Shown here: one piece after another, positions 28,231 through 38,231 of the stretch
How the letters are laid out: each line of letters starts with the position of its first letter
Position numbering within the stretch: the first letter of the stretch is position 1
Assembly: GCA_003116975.1 (NCBI GenBank)
Contig: BGKB01000047.1
Span: forward strand, 62,001-126,000
Reading direction: 5' to 3'
Source: Aurantiochytrium sp. KH105
Taxonomy: Eukaryota; Sar; Bigyra; Thraustochytrida; Thraustochytriidae
Length of the DNA stretch: 64,000 nt
Made by a program: the position numbers and the translations under genes
Notes under the pieces: model-generated
Databases searched by the model: none
What the model was told of the DNA's origin: nothing
What the model saw: the letters and a program-made list of their open reading frames with translations, nothing else

Positions 28231-29617
28231 CCCCAGACGTAACGATAAACAAAGATCATCCCGATGCATTTGCGCCAATCCAACTCTTCTAACCCGTCCA
28301 TGCAGCACGTCCACGGCCTTGTCACGCCCTCCACGCCTCCGCAAGGCCCGCACGCCCGCCCAGGGCCTCGCAGGTCCCGGTTCTGCCTGCTTGATCCCTA
28401 CGATGATTAGCTGCTGATTAGGTCTTTGCCGGGCCGAAGCAACTTTGCAGGGACGGCCCGCACGCCCGCGCCCTTCCGGCCGGCGCCCTCCCCCGGGGGC
28501 GCGCGCACGCTGCCGCAGCCGCGCGCGGGTCGAAGCGAAGCCGGGCAGGACTGATGACCAGGAGGCGGAGAAGGAGAGGCCAGGTGGCACGTATAACTCG
28601 CGAACTCCGTGTTTTTTTTGTGTGTGTTTTTTTTGTTTTTTATTTTTTATTTATAAAAAAAAATTGAACTTTTGAAAGAAAAAAAAGAAAAAAGAGTAAA
28701 ACCAACTTGGAAAGCAAGACAACTATTATCTAAGATTACAGTATGAAGATCCAGCTATGTTTTTGTCATCTCGCTCTCTCTCCTCGTTCTTTTTCTTGCT
28801 TTAGCTCCTTGTTCTTGCTTGTACTTGCGGCTTTGAAGGCTTGATGGACCTCAAAGTTGACCGCGGACGCGGGAGGTCATGAACAGCAGCAACAGCAACA
28901 GATGTGGATCCTCGGGCACTTGGCAGTGGTATAAGTCAGTAAGCGTCAAAGCAGTCCGCGATTTTCATTTTCAGACGAGATAACGTTAACAAGGGCAAGG
29001 CATGGGTTTTGGAGAACAAGTTTGAGGGAGAAATGGAGTCCAACTTGGGCAAAAGCGCAGGCACTGGAAATGAAGATCTCTTTGCAGCTGGCGGGCCGAA
29101 TTTTGCTGATGAAGAAGATGACAGCAGCGAGAGGTGCTTTTGGAGGGCTTACGTGGTGCTTAATTCCTCCCGCGAGTGTACGAACTGAATCGAGACGGAG
29201 CCGCTTGTGACGGGCGTCGACGGCAGGCTCCTTGTACATTCATAGAGTAGCGGCGCAGCCAACAATAAATTTTCTTACCATTACCATGCTTGACGGCGTG
29301 GGGGGCTGCGGTAGAGCAAGAATTGCAAGCAAACAAACGATAAAAGCTAGGTTGTCTTGGCCACATTATGCAAAATTTACAAAAGAAATGTGAGATGAAA
29401 TGTAATGGGCTCCACGTAAGTAGAAAATAGGAGATAAAACAAGCTCTAGGTTCAGGGCTACATGGAGTCTGTTCTCGGCCTCGCCGTAGATTCTCAATTT
29501 TGGTCATGAAAACCTGCGAAAGCATTTCCCTCAGGACTGACTATTTGAATTGTATCGGTTCCTATGCACTCGAGACATCTTGTAGTACTTTTAGGCAAGC
29601 TGCGATCGTCCTCTTTT
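28231..29617. other. Intergenic spacer with A/T-rich block
   Basis: About 1.4 kb. The first part (to about 28600) is GC-rich and may hold the right end of the mobile element. A strongly A/T-rich block lies at about 28607-28690. No gene recognised in the remainder. Confidence 0.5.
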
Positions 29618-30379
29618 TTACTTTGTTTTGTCATCCTGGACACTTTGCTTGCCTCCAAAATTCTTCATCAAAACATCTGTCCCTTCGTCCCAGCGAAGAA
29701 AGCCATCAATGTTTGCGTGCTCGATGGGCTTGCGCTTCTCAAGCTCATCCAAAACATCTGAAGATACACCGATTCTTGTCAAGGCTTCACGCGGTGACAT
29801 CTTGCGGCCTCCCTTTGTCGAGATTGTAATGGCGCGAACAAGACCTTGTGCGTAAACAACCTTGGGCGTCTCTTCTGCGCTCGCCGTAACGCTCGTAAAG
29901 GTCTGTGTCATGTACATCCATTTGTCGTCAAAGGCATCAATGGTGGTCCAAATCTGATACCTGGAAAAGGGAGGAATCGCGCGCTGCACGTTGGAAACCA
30001 AGTTGGAAAAGCAAGAGGTCAGTGGATTGTCAAGACGTTTTATTGGGGAGGCGCCTGCTGGCGATGAACTTACTCTGTATCGGAAGGCCTGACTGCCGAT
30101 CATGAATGTGTAGCCGTTCAAGAAGATCTCATTGGCAAGGCCGTTCATCCCGCATAGATGCCAGCGGGCAAGCTCCGCTGCATAAGGGTACGAGGCGTTG
30201 TTCATGTGCAGGTTGAAGTCAACGTCCGTAATTGCGGGAAAACCCGCTCGCGACCGCCAGATGTGCGGCGTGTCCAGTGCAAGCATCGTGAGCGAGTGGA
30301 GCTTGCGCGAGGCCCAACCTCGTTGCGCCAGCCAACGCACGATGGCGCCAACGATGAGGGTGGCAAAGCCGCGGAGCAT
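29618..30379 (-). CDS. THEM6-type thioesterase-fold protein, copy A
   Basis: Two minus-strand exons, 30379-30074 and 29983-29618, with a 90-base GTAAGT...CAG intron give 223 residues. The join FRYR|RAIPPFSRYQIW is supported by the paralogue next door, which has the same junction. The core DVDFNLHMNNASYPYAAELARW is the hot-dog-fold signature of the THEM6/YbgC-like group (Asp, His, Asn-Asn). A hydrophobic N-terminus (LRGFATLIVGAIVRWLA) may anchor it to a membrane, as in THEM6. Relatives hydrolyse acyl-CoA or have lost clear activity; human THEM6 is an ER protein linked to lipid balance. Substrate unknown. Confidence 0.85.
   Translation of the reverse strand: MLRGFATLIVGAIVRWLAQRGWASRKLHSLTMLALDTPHIWRSRAGFPAITDVDFNLHMNNASYPYAAELARWHLCGMNGLANEIFLNGYTFMIGSQAFRYRVSSSPAGASPIKRLDNPLTSCFSNLVSNVQRAIPPFSRYQIWTTIDAFDDKWMYMTQTFTSVTASAEETPKVVYAQGLVRAITISTKGGRKMSPREALTRIGVSSDVLDELEKRKPIEHANIDGFLRWDEGTDVLMKNFGGKQSVQDDKTK
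29984..30073 (-). other. Intron of THEM6-type copy A
   Basis: Minus-strand GTAAGT donor and TGCAG acceptor, phase 0, between AGA and CGC codons. Confidence 0.85.
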
Positions 30380-31176
30380 GTTCCCGCTCTACGTCTCCCG
30401 CCCAACAACTTGAAGTCGACGACGCTCAAGTGCGAGTGCGTGTGCGAGTGCGAGTCCGAGCTCGAGCGGACGGATGAGTGAGTGGCTCTACGGAGCGCGC
30501 AGCGAGGGACCGAGACGCGCTGCCTTGCCTCCGTTTTTGCAGGGCCGCCGCGCAGTTCACGAACTGCTAGTTTAGTTGGTCGCGCGTTGCCCACGCTGGG
30601 GAAGCGTCTTGTAGGTGTGGTGTGACGCGCCCACGCTTAGGCTTTGCCCGGCACACTGTAGGGCCCAGGGGCCCCCAAGGGTTTACGTCGTCATTATGGC
30701 TGCTGACTGACTGCGCGCGAGTAAGCCCGGGTTTTCGGAAGACTGGTTCGCCTTGCGCGGCCCGTGGTCCAGCCCGTGGTCCAGCCAGGCAACGCAAGAG
30801 AGCCTCCTATGGAGGGAGCGCTACTTGTGGTATAACCTGGAAGCCACGGCGATTCACATTTCCATCTCATTGCGTGCCATTTCACTCAGACGGGCGAAAG
30901 AGACCTTGTCGGACGGCGAGAACGAAAAAAAGCAGTGTACGGAACTTCCCCGCCCGCCGAATGGGAACCGTATTTACAGTTAGTAAGACAGGTATTCCTT
31001 GCTTTTTCTTTTATTATTTCAAGCAAGCGATGAAATGAAGCCCGAAAAGGGAACGATACGTTGAGCAAACGAGACGAGACGCAAAACATGCATGTGCAAA
31101 AGACTTTGTAATCAATCTATACGCGAAGAAGGCTTGTGATGTAAGTCCTTCATAGTTCTAGGAAAGAGTAAAAAGG
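30380..31176. other. Spacer between tandem thioesterase-fold genes
   Basis: About 0.8 kb with no convincing gene. It holds the promoter of copy A and the 3' end of copy B. Short frames overlap on both strands without family features. Confidence 0.5.
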
Positions 31177-32036
31177 TCATTTGGAGGGAAGACCAAAATC
31201 TTTCATCTTGCCGTCGACAGCATTGTCCCAGTGCAGAAAGCCCTGAATGTGCGCCTGATCGTCGGGCTTACGCTCTTCGAGGCGATCGATCGCCTCGGAC
31301 GACACACCGATTTCGCTGAGCACGTCGCGAGGTGTCAGCTGCATGCCGCGCTTTGGAGGCATGATAATGGCGCGGACGAGCCCCTGTGCATAAACTACTT
31401 TGGGCTTTTCGTCTGCAGAGGCCGTTGGGCTCGTAAAGGTTTGCGTCATATACATCCATCTGTCATCGATGGCCTCAATCACCGTCCATACTTGGTACTT
31501 GGCAAAGGGAGGAATAGCGCGCTAAAAAGATGCGACCAACAAAAGTTTGGAAACGTTGAGCGCGATGTTAGTTCTTTTCTCAAATAGAAACCAAACGACT
31601 GAGCTTGAATTCACCAGTCTTTTCTTTCCATTTGTGCACGGTGTCGTTCGAGTGATAGCCTTTTCCTTTCCCCCTTCCCCCAACCAAAAATCAAAAAGGG
31701 CGAGGATTGTCAGATGCGAAAACGTACTCTATAACGGAATGCTTGGCTGCCAAGAATGAAAGCCCATCGGTTCTTGACGACAGCGGAGACGAGGCCTACC
31801 TGTCCGGAGAGCTGCCAACGCGCGAGTTCGGCCGCAAAAACAAAGGAAGCGTTGTTCAAGTGCAAGTTGATGTCAACATCAAAAAGCGCCGGAAAACCTG
31901 CGCGCGTGCGATAAATGTGCGGCGTCTCGATGCCCAGCTTTCGCATGGCTTCAATCTTTTCCGGTACGCCTTCGCGTTGCACCATCCAGCGCTTGCCCAG
32001 ACCTTGGAAGGTCGCCAAGAGTCCACGGAAAACCAT
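31177..32036 (-). CDS. THEM6-type thioesterase-fold protein, copy B
   Basis: Two minus-strand exons, 32036-31728 and 31521-31177, with a 206-base GTACGT...TTTTTAG intron give 217 residues. I chose ATG 32036 (MVFRGLLATFQGLGKRW) because it aligns with the start of copy A; the frame is open to 32132. The hot-dog core DVDINLHLNNASFVFAAELARW and the second-exon block YMTQTFTSPTASADEKPKVVYAQGLVRAI match copy A closely. The copies share intron position and phase, so they arose by tandem duplication. Divergence outside the core suggests it is not very recent. Different substrates or expression are possible. Confidence 0.83.
31522..31727 (-). other. Intron of THEM6-type copy B
   Basis: Minus-strand GTACGT donor and TTTTTAG acceptor, phase 0, at the same place as in copy A but more than twice as long. 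Confidence 0.82.
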
Positions 32037-32511
32037 CGTGCCACCTGCTTTGGGTGCGTCGGCAATGTCCTTCGATCCCCAACTCTTCTTGCTGCGTTCT
32101 GTACGCACTCCAGGTTGGTTTGGTGACTGCACGGCGCCGCGCTACGCTACGCTCGGAGGTGCAGTGCAAGCAGCCAAGCCCGACGTTTCACGAGTCTTGG
32201 GCGGGCCCGCGCACGCGCCCTCGCCAAACCTCGGGCGTAGACCAAGCTTTGCAATCGCCCCCGAGGCAGGACTGAGGCGGTGACGCAAAAGTGAGAATTT
32301 ATGGCGAAATCGCTTTACGTTTGGTCATTTGCAGCCACAGCAGGCGGAAGGAGGGAAACGAACAAAGGAACGAGGAGAAAAGGATGTTTGTTTATACAGA
32401 GTTCTAGGGCATGGTTGTGCGGGAACTACTATCGTGATCGCGTGCTAGAGATGGTGGTGGTGGTGGTGGTGGTGGTGGTGGAACATATATACGTTTCCAG
32501 CCTTCTTTTCT
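32037..32511. other. Intergenic spacer with TGG repeat
   Basis: About 0.5 kb between copy B and the glutaredoxin fusion gene, both on the minus strand. Besides the TGG microsatellite nothing stands out. Confidence 0.5.
32452..32481. repeat. (TGG)n microsatellite
   Basis: Ten uninterrupted TGG units, about 30 bases downstream of the stop of the glutaredoxin fusion gene (minus strand reads CCA). Confidence 0.85.
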
Positions 32512-33435
32512 TCACGCGATGGACTGCGAAGTGCCCATGGCAGCTGCGGCAGCAGCAGCTGCTGCTGCTGGCGTCGTAGACGAGCTCGCAGATGAAGTCT
32601 CGTTTTGTAATGACTTGGCCGGCGGGAGTGGAAGCTGAGCAAGCACAGTCTGTATGACGGTGGCATGAGGTTCAAGATCAAGACCAAGTCCCTTGGCCCA
32701 CTTGAGGAGCGTGACGGCCGGAATCGACTGCGCAGCATTAGCCAAGAGCATTTCGTTGGCAGCAGCTAAAAGCACGAGCATACCTGCGCGAAGACCAACG
32801 TCATCGTGCACAAGCACGGGTCGGCTCATTTCTGAGAGCTTTTCAAGCGCCTTGAGAAGACTCGGCTCCGTGAGTGCATAAATGGGAAATTCCGCATAGG
32901 CAATCCCAGAAGACGTGCAGATTGGCTCCTCCTTTGGCGAGTACGCACCTGCGTCAGGGCGCAATATGTTCAGGACGCTCGCGACACCAAATGATTTGAG
33001 GGCCTCGAGCTGACGCGCCGTTGGCTGTGCAGAGAAAGCAAGACCGTCGGTCACCTTCATGAGAGATGCGTCTGGCGGAGGCGGAAATGCGGGCGTGGGG
33101 GACGGTTTCAATGCGAGTTCGAGCAGCTGGTGTCGCAGGACATTGTAGCCGCCTTCGCAGGTTGCGTCGAGCTTCATGAACTTGGTCGCATCTCCGACAT
33201 ACTCTTCATTAAAAAACACATGCGGGACCGTAAATGTGCCCGTGCGCCGCACGCAAAAAGCTGCATAGGCGGTCTCTTTGCCGCAGTCTACCGTTTTGAT
33301 CGTGATCTCGGCGGGCGTGCCCGGGCGTGTGTCGGCAATCTCTTGCAGCACGCACCCTCGGAACCTTTCCAGCATCGCGAGCACGCGTTTGCAGTACACG
33401 CAGTCCTCCTTCTCAAAGATGGTGACCTGCCCCAT
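32512..33435 (-). CDS. Glutaredoxin fused to a BLH-type phosphatase-like domain lacking the catalytic Cys
   Basis: 307 residues from ATG 33435. Residues 1-110 are a dithiol glutaredoxin with active site CVYC (residues 12-15), the cis-Pro motif TVPHVFFN and GGYNVLRHQL. After a Pro-rich linker, residues ~125-245 match the DUF442/BLH phosphatase fold. They include LAFSAQPTARQLEALKSFGV, SVLNILRPDAG and SGIAYAEFPI. The place of the usual HCxxGxR loop reads PVLVHDDVGLRAG. The catalytic Cys is replaced by Asp while the His, Gly and Arg remain, so the domain is probably a non-catalytic sensor or binder. The tail is poly-Ala (encoded by GCTGCT repeats). Grx would use glutathione for thiol exchange. 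The fusion suggests redox-linked regulation, which is inference. Confidence 0.82.
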   Translation of the reverse strand: MGQVTIFEKEDCVYCKRVLAMLERFRGCVLQEIADTRPGTPAEITIKTVDCGKETAYAAFCVRRTGTFTVPHVFFNEEYVGDATKFMKLDATCEGGYNVLRHQLLELALKPSPTPAFPPPPDASLMKVTDGLAFSAQPTARQLEALKSFGVASVLNILRPDAGAYSPKEEPICTSSGIAYAEFPIYALTEPSLLKALEKLSEMSRPVLVHDDVGLRAGMLVLLAAANEMLLANAAQSIPAVTLLKWAKGLGLDLEPHATVIQTVLAQLPLPPAKSLQNETSSASSSTTPAAAAAAAAAAMGTSQSIA

Positions 33436-34088
33436 CCTCGCTCGCTCCGCGGACCTTCACCGCCTCCCCCCCCTCACTCGCGGCGCTCGCTCGCTCGCTC
33501 GCTCGCACTAACGCGCACGCAAGCGCTGCGGCAGCCCGCCTTCGCGCCGGGCTCCGTTCGGTCTATAGTTACCGCTTTGCTGCAAAGAGTGACTGACACG
33601 CAGACAGACACGGAGACCAACCTCCGGGCCGCGACCCCGGTCCCCGCGAGCCGGCCGAGACCGCGCTCTTCCGCGTCTCCGCGCCCGGGTCTCCGCTCGC
33701 GCGCTGCCGGCCGGCCCGCCCGCCCGCCCGCCAGCTCGCTCGCTCGCGCTGCTGCTGCTCGCGGCCGCGCCCCGAGGCAGGTCTGGACTCGCTTGGCGCC
33801 TCGGACCCGCGCCGCCGGCGCTTTGCGCCCGAGCCGGCGCTCTGCGCCCGGTCGCGCGCGAGCGGGCGCAGCCGGCGCGGTCGAGCGCGCCCCCGCCCGC
33901 TGTCTCTCTAGTCGCCGTCGGGCTGGCCGCACGCTCGTGCTTCGACGGCGATCAATCATCGATCGACCCGTCGACGCGGGCCGGCGTCGGGGCGGGCGGG
34001 GAGAGGCAGGGACCCCGCGCTGCGCTGCGCCGGGCGGGAGGGAAGTCGGCGCCGCCGCTGCCACGCCCCGACCGAGCACTTGCGGAAC
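33436..34088. other. GC-rich divergent promoter region
   Basis: About 0.65 kb between two divergent genes, very GC-rich, with GCTC repeats at about 33485-33507. Long Arg/Ala/Pro-rich frames here are composition artefacts. No gene called. Confidence 0.5.
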
Positions 34089-35837
34089 ATGGCTGAGGAT
34101 GACGACGACCCCTTCGACCCCTTGGCGGTGCTCCAGCGCGTGCGCGCAGAGCTGGGGAGGCCTGTGCAGCACGCGGGGCCAAAGGGAAATGGGCGCGGTG
34201 CGGAGCAAGCCGCGGGAACGGCAGCTCAGTCCCCGTGGCGAGCTCCGGAACTCGGAGACGCGATCGTGAATGGTAAAAACGAGCACGAGGACCAGCTTCA
34301 GCTGCACGATGCTAGCTTTAGTCATAGACTTGAAAAGCTTCCCGAGGATTTGGTAGAGCGCCCCGTGGGCCCAGCCACGCTACTTTCCATCGCAGAGCTA
34401 CAGATGCAGCTTGCACATGCGCACGCACGGCTTGCAGAGCAAGAGGTTCGTATTGCAGACCTTCATGAAGAAAACAGAACGATGCAGACAAAGCTGCATA
34501 CGCACCTTTCCGAACGCTCGCGCTGGCGCATCGAGCGGCGCGAGCTCGAAAGTGCGCTCCAAGAAGCGCACACGCAAGTCAGCGAACTTCGTGCCTCTGC
34601 GAATGCATCGCCGCGCTCCGAAGCATCGTCGTGCGCAACCTCCGCAGAGCATGCGCGACCCTCCACGCCATTGCGATCGCGTTCACCGTCACCCTCGCGC
34701 TCATCAGCTGCGCCACGCAGCCATGCGTCTCTGCGACAAGTGACAGTCTATCCTGTTGCACATCAACAGCGGCGGAGACCCTCGACCGCCGGAAGCGGAT
34801 CGCGCCGGAGGGTCTCCACGCACTCTGCCATGACGAGCCCGCTGGATTGGGCCTCTGCAGAGGTCAATACGCTGCACTCGAATTCGTACGCGCCCTCGCT
34901 ACGTCCGCGCAGACGATCTGGCTTTGCAGCAATGGCTTCATCCTCAAGGACCTTAATGTCGGGGCCCCGCACGGCGCAAGAGCCTTCTGCGGCCTCCGTA
35001 GTGTCGGATAAGTCCATGGGCGCGTCTGCGTCTTCGCATGGGTCCGAGCAATTCTCACAGCACTCACGGACTGCGGATCATTTTTCCATGGAAACTTTTT
35101 CGGACCATTTCCGTGCCAACACCTTGTCACGCTCTTCCACACCGTCACTTTCTCCCGCGGAGGCACGCGAGCTCGCAGCCACGGCCGCCACTGTTCCAGC
35201 CCTTGGTCGCATGCCTCCTAATGGCTTGTCATCAGATACACCATCACATCCGCCTCTGCCACCGCCACCACCTTCGGCATCACCTTCGCTTTCCCAGACC
35301 CAGCTTTCAACGGGACCATCGACCGCTTCCTCAACAAGACGTTCGACCACCCCTGTTGTCCCTTCTGATCAGACGCACGCACCGCACGAGCGCAAGCAGC
35401 ACACGGGCTCCCGCGACATATCGAGCGAGCCTTCCGCGCAACAGTTCAAGGTCAAGAGGCCCTTTATTGGTACCGTACGGCGCGGCTCCCTGTTTCGAGA
35501 TTCGGTTTTTCATGTGGAGAATGATCACAGCGCAAAGCAGCGTAAAGAGGCAGCGCAGTACCGCGAGCGCGAGCAGAGACACACACGGGCTGGCTCACTC
35601 TCCTCGTTTGCGTCTGCCGGTACCTGGCATCGCCGTGGCCTTGGAAACGGAGATGGGACCGAGGGCACGGACCCGTCTTCACAGCAGGTAGCAGCTGCAG
35701 ACTTGTATTCTTTCCAGGAAGAAAGCTCCTCTGTCGAAAATGGGGCTCGTCGTCCGCGTACCGCAGAGCGCGGGTCGCGCAAGTCCTCTCATGTGGGCTC
35801 TACGAAAAGCAGTGTCCGGACCTCTGTTGATCTTTAA
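34089..35837 (+). CDS. Unknown protein with short coiled coil and long disordered tail
   Basis: 582 residues from ATG 34089; the frame is open 9 bases up only through TTG. The start is acidic (MAEDDDDPFDPLAVLQRVRAEL). A coiled coil lies at about residues 97-165 (SIAELQMQLAHAHARLAEQEVRIADLHEEN read in two halves, then RRELESALQEAHTQVSELR). The remaining ~400 residues are Ser/Pro/Arg-rich and look disordered, with a Pro run (PPLPPPPPS). It resembles cytoskeletal or centrosomal scaffolds in style only. Family not recognised. Confidence 0.68.
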   Translation: MAEDDDDPFDPLAVLQRVRAELGRPVQHAGPKGNGRGAEQAAGTAAQSPWRAPELGDAIVNGKNEHEDQLQLHDASFSHRLEKLPEDLVERPVGPATLLSIAELQMQLAHAHARLAEQEVRIADLHEENRTMQTKLHTHLSERSRWRIERRELESALQEAHTQVSELRASANASPRSEASSCATSAEHARPSTPLRSRSPSPSRSSAAPRSHASLRQVTVYPVAHQQRRRPSTAGSGSRRRVSTHSAMTSPLDWASAEVNTLHSNSYAPSLRPRRRSGFAAMASSSRTLMSGPRTAQEPSAASVVSDKSMGASASSHGSEQFSQHSRTADHFSMETFSDHFRANTLSRSSTPSLSPAEARELAATAATVPALGRMPPNGLSSDTPSHPPLPPPPPSASPSLSQTQLSTGPSTASSTRRSTTPVVPSDQTHAPHERKQHTGSRDISSEPSAQQFKVKRPFIGTVRRGSLFRDSVFHVENDHSAKQRKEAAQYREREQRHTRAGSLSSFASAGTWHRRGLGNGDGTEGTDPSSQQVAAADLYSFQEESSSVENGARRPRTAERGSRKSSHVGSTKSSVRTSVDL

Positions 35838-36001
35838 AAGTACATCGTTTACCGTCTTCCTCTAGAAATTTCAAGGACACCTTGCGAGTTTGTTTTGTTC
35901 GTTGATCGACCAGCATGTCTCGAACGAATGCCCTGCATGGAAAGAAAAAAAAATCAGTTGCTTTTTGTTTACTAATTTGCCTGCTGCGTCTTTGTTTGTT
36001 T

Positions 36002-36760
36002 TCAATGTCCAGCCTTTCGAAGGGCGTCTATCCGCGCTTGTGTCCGTCTTTCCTGTTCTTGGCGCGCGAGCTCGCGAGCCCTCGCTAAAGCGCCGCCGCC
36101 ACCCGAAGCCGATAAAGAACTCTGTTTCATGGGGCTGTCTACGCGTCGCGTTGGCTGCGCTACCGTAGGCCGCGCCACACTTGCAGGAGCACGTCTTGGT
36201 TTGATGAAATCCGCCTTGGACCTCGCTCGTTGGCCCGTCTGCGGTGTGAATGACCGCACCGGAGATTTTGCTGGCGAAGGAGACGGCGATGCTTCGTCAT
36301 CGCTGCTATCGATGGTGAGTGGGTCATTTCTCCGAGGTGTTCGCGGACTCCTTGTCGGTGAGCGCCTGCTCTTTGAAATGCTCTTTTGCAATAACTTTTC
36401 GTTGTGCGATTCCAGAGACTCGACACTCTCGTCACTCGTAAAAAAGAAATAACACAACATCAAGAGCGCACTGATACCAAAAGCGACATGCTCTGCATGC
36501 TCTGCATGAGGTACATCCATGCTAGGTAGCATGTCGAGACCAAGGGTAACCTGAACCGCCGCAAGTGCAAGAGACCATGGCCACAGTCCCGGAGCGAAGA
36601 TTTTGCTAAAAACAACCGTCACCAGACCTCGCAAAATCACGTTAATGTCATCGAACTCGCCATCAACGGACTCTGTCAATACCAGGAGCACCGGATTGGA
36701 CACCGTGAGCGCCGCGTACGTCGCGCCAAGGACGCCAGCCACGGAAAGTGCCCCACCCAT
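36002..36760 (-). CDS. Unknown small multi-pass membrane protein with basic tail
   Basis: 252 residues from the first ATG in frame (36760, MGGALSVAGVLGATYAAL); the frame is open to 36847 only through TTG. Three or four hydrophobic helices lie in the first ~115 residues. They include the starting GALSVAGVLGATYAALTV, LVTVVFSKIFAPGLWPWSLA and AFGISALLMLCYFFF. The rest is a basic Ser/Pro/Arg-rich cytosolic-looking tail, ending in a short charged helix (RARELARQEQERRTQARID). No known family recognised. A 5' exon further up is possible. Confidence 0.6.
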   Translation of the reverse strand: MGGALSVAGVLGATYAALTVSNPVLLVLTESVDGEFDDINVILRGLVTVVFSKIFAPGLWPWSLALAAVQVTLGLDMLPSMDVPHAEHAEHVAFGISALLMLCYFFFTSDESVESLESHNEKLLQKSISKSRRSPTRSPRTPRRNDPLTIDSSDDEASPSPSPAKSPVRSFTPQTGQRARSKADFIKPRRAPASVARPTVAQPTRRVDSPMKQSSLSASGGGGALARARELARQEQERRTQARIDALRKAGH

Positions 36761-38112
36761 GACGGTCGTTCCTTTCGCGACGCCTTGTGCGTTCCACGCC
36801 GGTGCACGCAGCGAGGACCCGGGGCTGTTCGGAAGAAAGTGCACCAAAGAGGATGAGGGCGCGCAAAGCGAGCTGCCTTGCGCTTTCGACGCGTGGCGAT
36901 CCGAAGCCGGAAACCGCCAGCACGGAATGTCGGTTTGCTTCTAGTTTTATTCCTCTTTCTGGCGACTCGGTCTTGATGGAACTTCTGGAGCGGAATAGAA
37001 CTTTTGGGATCATTTGGAATGGGAGTCTGTCAAAAGTTGACGACTAACAGTGACCAGTAACGACGTCCTCTGATTGCTGGACTGCAAGCAGCTGCAAAAG
37101 ATAGAAATAAGCTCTTGCGATATCTTGTTTTGATGGAAAAGAAATTTATTTACTTCTCCACTTCCCTCCTTGGGGCTAGAGAAGAAAAATGGCTCATTGT
37201 GCGTCGCAGCAAGCTTTGAGAACAAGATCAGGTATAAATTGTCCCCAACGACTCGGAGAGCGTGTGAGAAATGATGATCTTCTCTCGATTGTATTCACCA
37301 CAAGTAAAAACCACGCTGGCTGCTTCACATCTTGGCGAAGGCTTCAGGGCTTAGTTGTTGTCGCTCTTGAGCTGACTAGCCAACAATCGGTCGACTACCA
37401 TAATACTTTGATCAAAATCTCATGGTCGCCGACGCAGTACCTGTTGTGGTGCGCTCAGCCTTTCCCTACGTCCTACATAAGGCGCTGGGCGTGAGCCCTA
37501 ACATCCTTTAAACCCGAAGGTGAATCGTCTCGGGTTGCGAATTACGCAAGCTGAAAGTCATTTTCTCGCAAGCAACGTCGAATTTTGCTGGCAGCCGGCT
37601 TACTTCACGCGCAGAAAAGATTCTCCCTCCGAATTGAGAACGTCGTCTTCCTCATGCTTTGTGCCAGGCGAACCAAACTTTCCGACTCGCCCCGACCGTC
37701 AATGACCGGTACTTGGTTGCTAGACGTATAGATGCTACAGTGGTTTGTTCTTCTCCCCTGACCAAAAGGTACGCAAGACTGTCATGTTCGTCGCTGCGGT
37801 CTCTCTATGCTGCTTGTGTGATTCGCGCCCTGCCAGTGCGATATGGGCTCTTGACTGACTACCACCGGGCCGCCCGACCACTGCAAAGCCGTTAGACCAG
37901 ATCGTTCCGGTAGTATAGCATTAGTACTCTTTGGGCCTCTTTGTCAAGTGACGCTGGGAGCGAAGTCGAGGAGGCCACCCACGTACACGCACACGCACAC
38001 GCACGCGCTTGGCCATTCTGGAATCGCCGAGGCCCCTCGCGCGCGCTTCGTGCACAGCACCCAGCTGACGGGCGAGACAAGGTCTCTTACCCGTCTTCAA
38101 AGGCGTGGCGTC
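36761..38112. other. Intergenic spacer upstream of the dynein gene
   Basis: About 1.35 kb between divergent genes. Frames are short and AT-richer than the genes. A CACACG-type repeat lies at about 37980-38010. No gene, RNA gene or clear core promoter recognised. Confidence 0.5.
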
Positions 38113-38196
38113 ATGGAGGCCGTCCGTGAGCCCAATGGCGGCGCACAAGAACCGCGACGGGGCAAGAACAACGCTACCACAACCTCGACCAGCAGT

Positions 38197-38231
<35 letters not shown>

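Noticed and set aside
24300-28650. Terminal inverted repeats of the transposon-like element
   Set aside because: GC-rich stretches such as GGCGGGCGCG on the left and CGCCCGC on the right are suggestive but not convincingly complementary over a useful length.
29618-30379. Copy A of the THEM6-type gene as a single 253-codon exon
   Set aside because: The uninterrupted frame inserts about 30 unrelated residues (starting VSSSPAGA) exactly between a GTAAGT donor and a CAG acceptor; removing them restores alignment with copy B.
33130-34269. 379-codon plus-strand frame across the start of the glutaredoxin gene
   Set aside because: It is Arg/Ala/Pro-rich, antisense to the glutaredoxin domain and extends through GC-rich promoter DNA; composition artefact.
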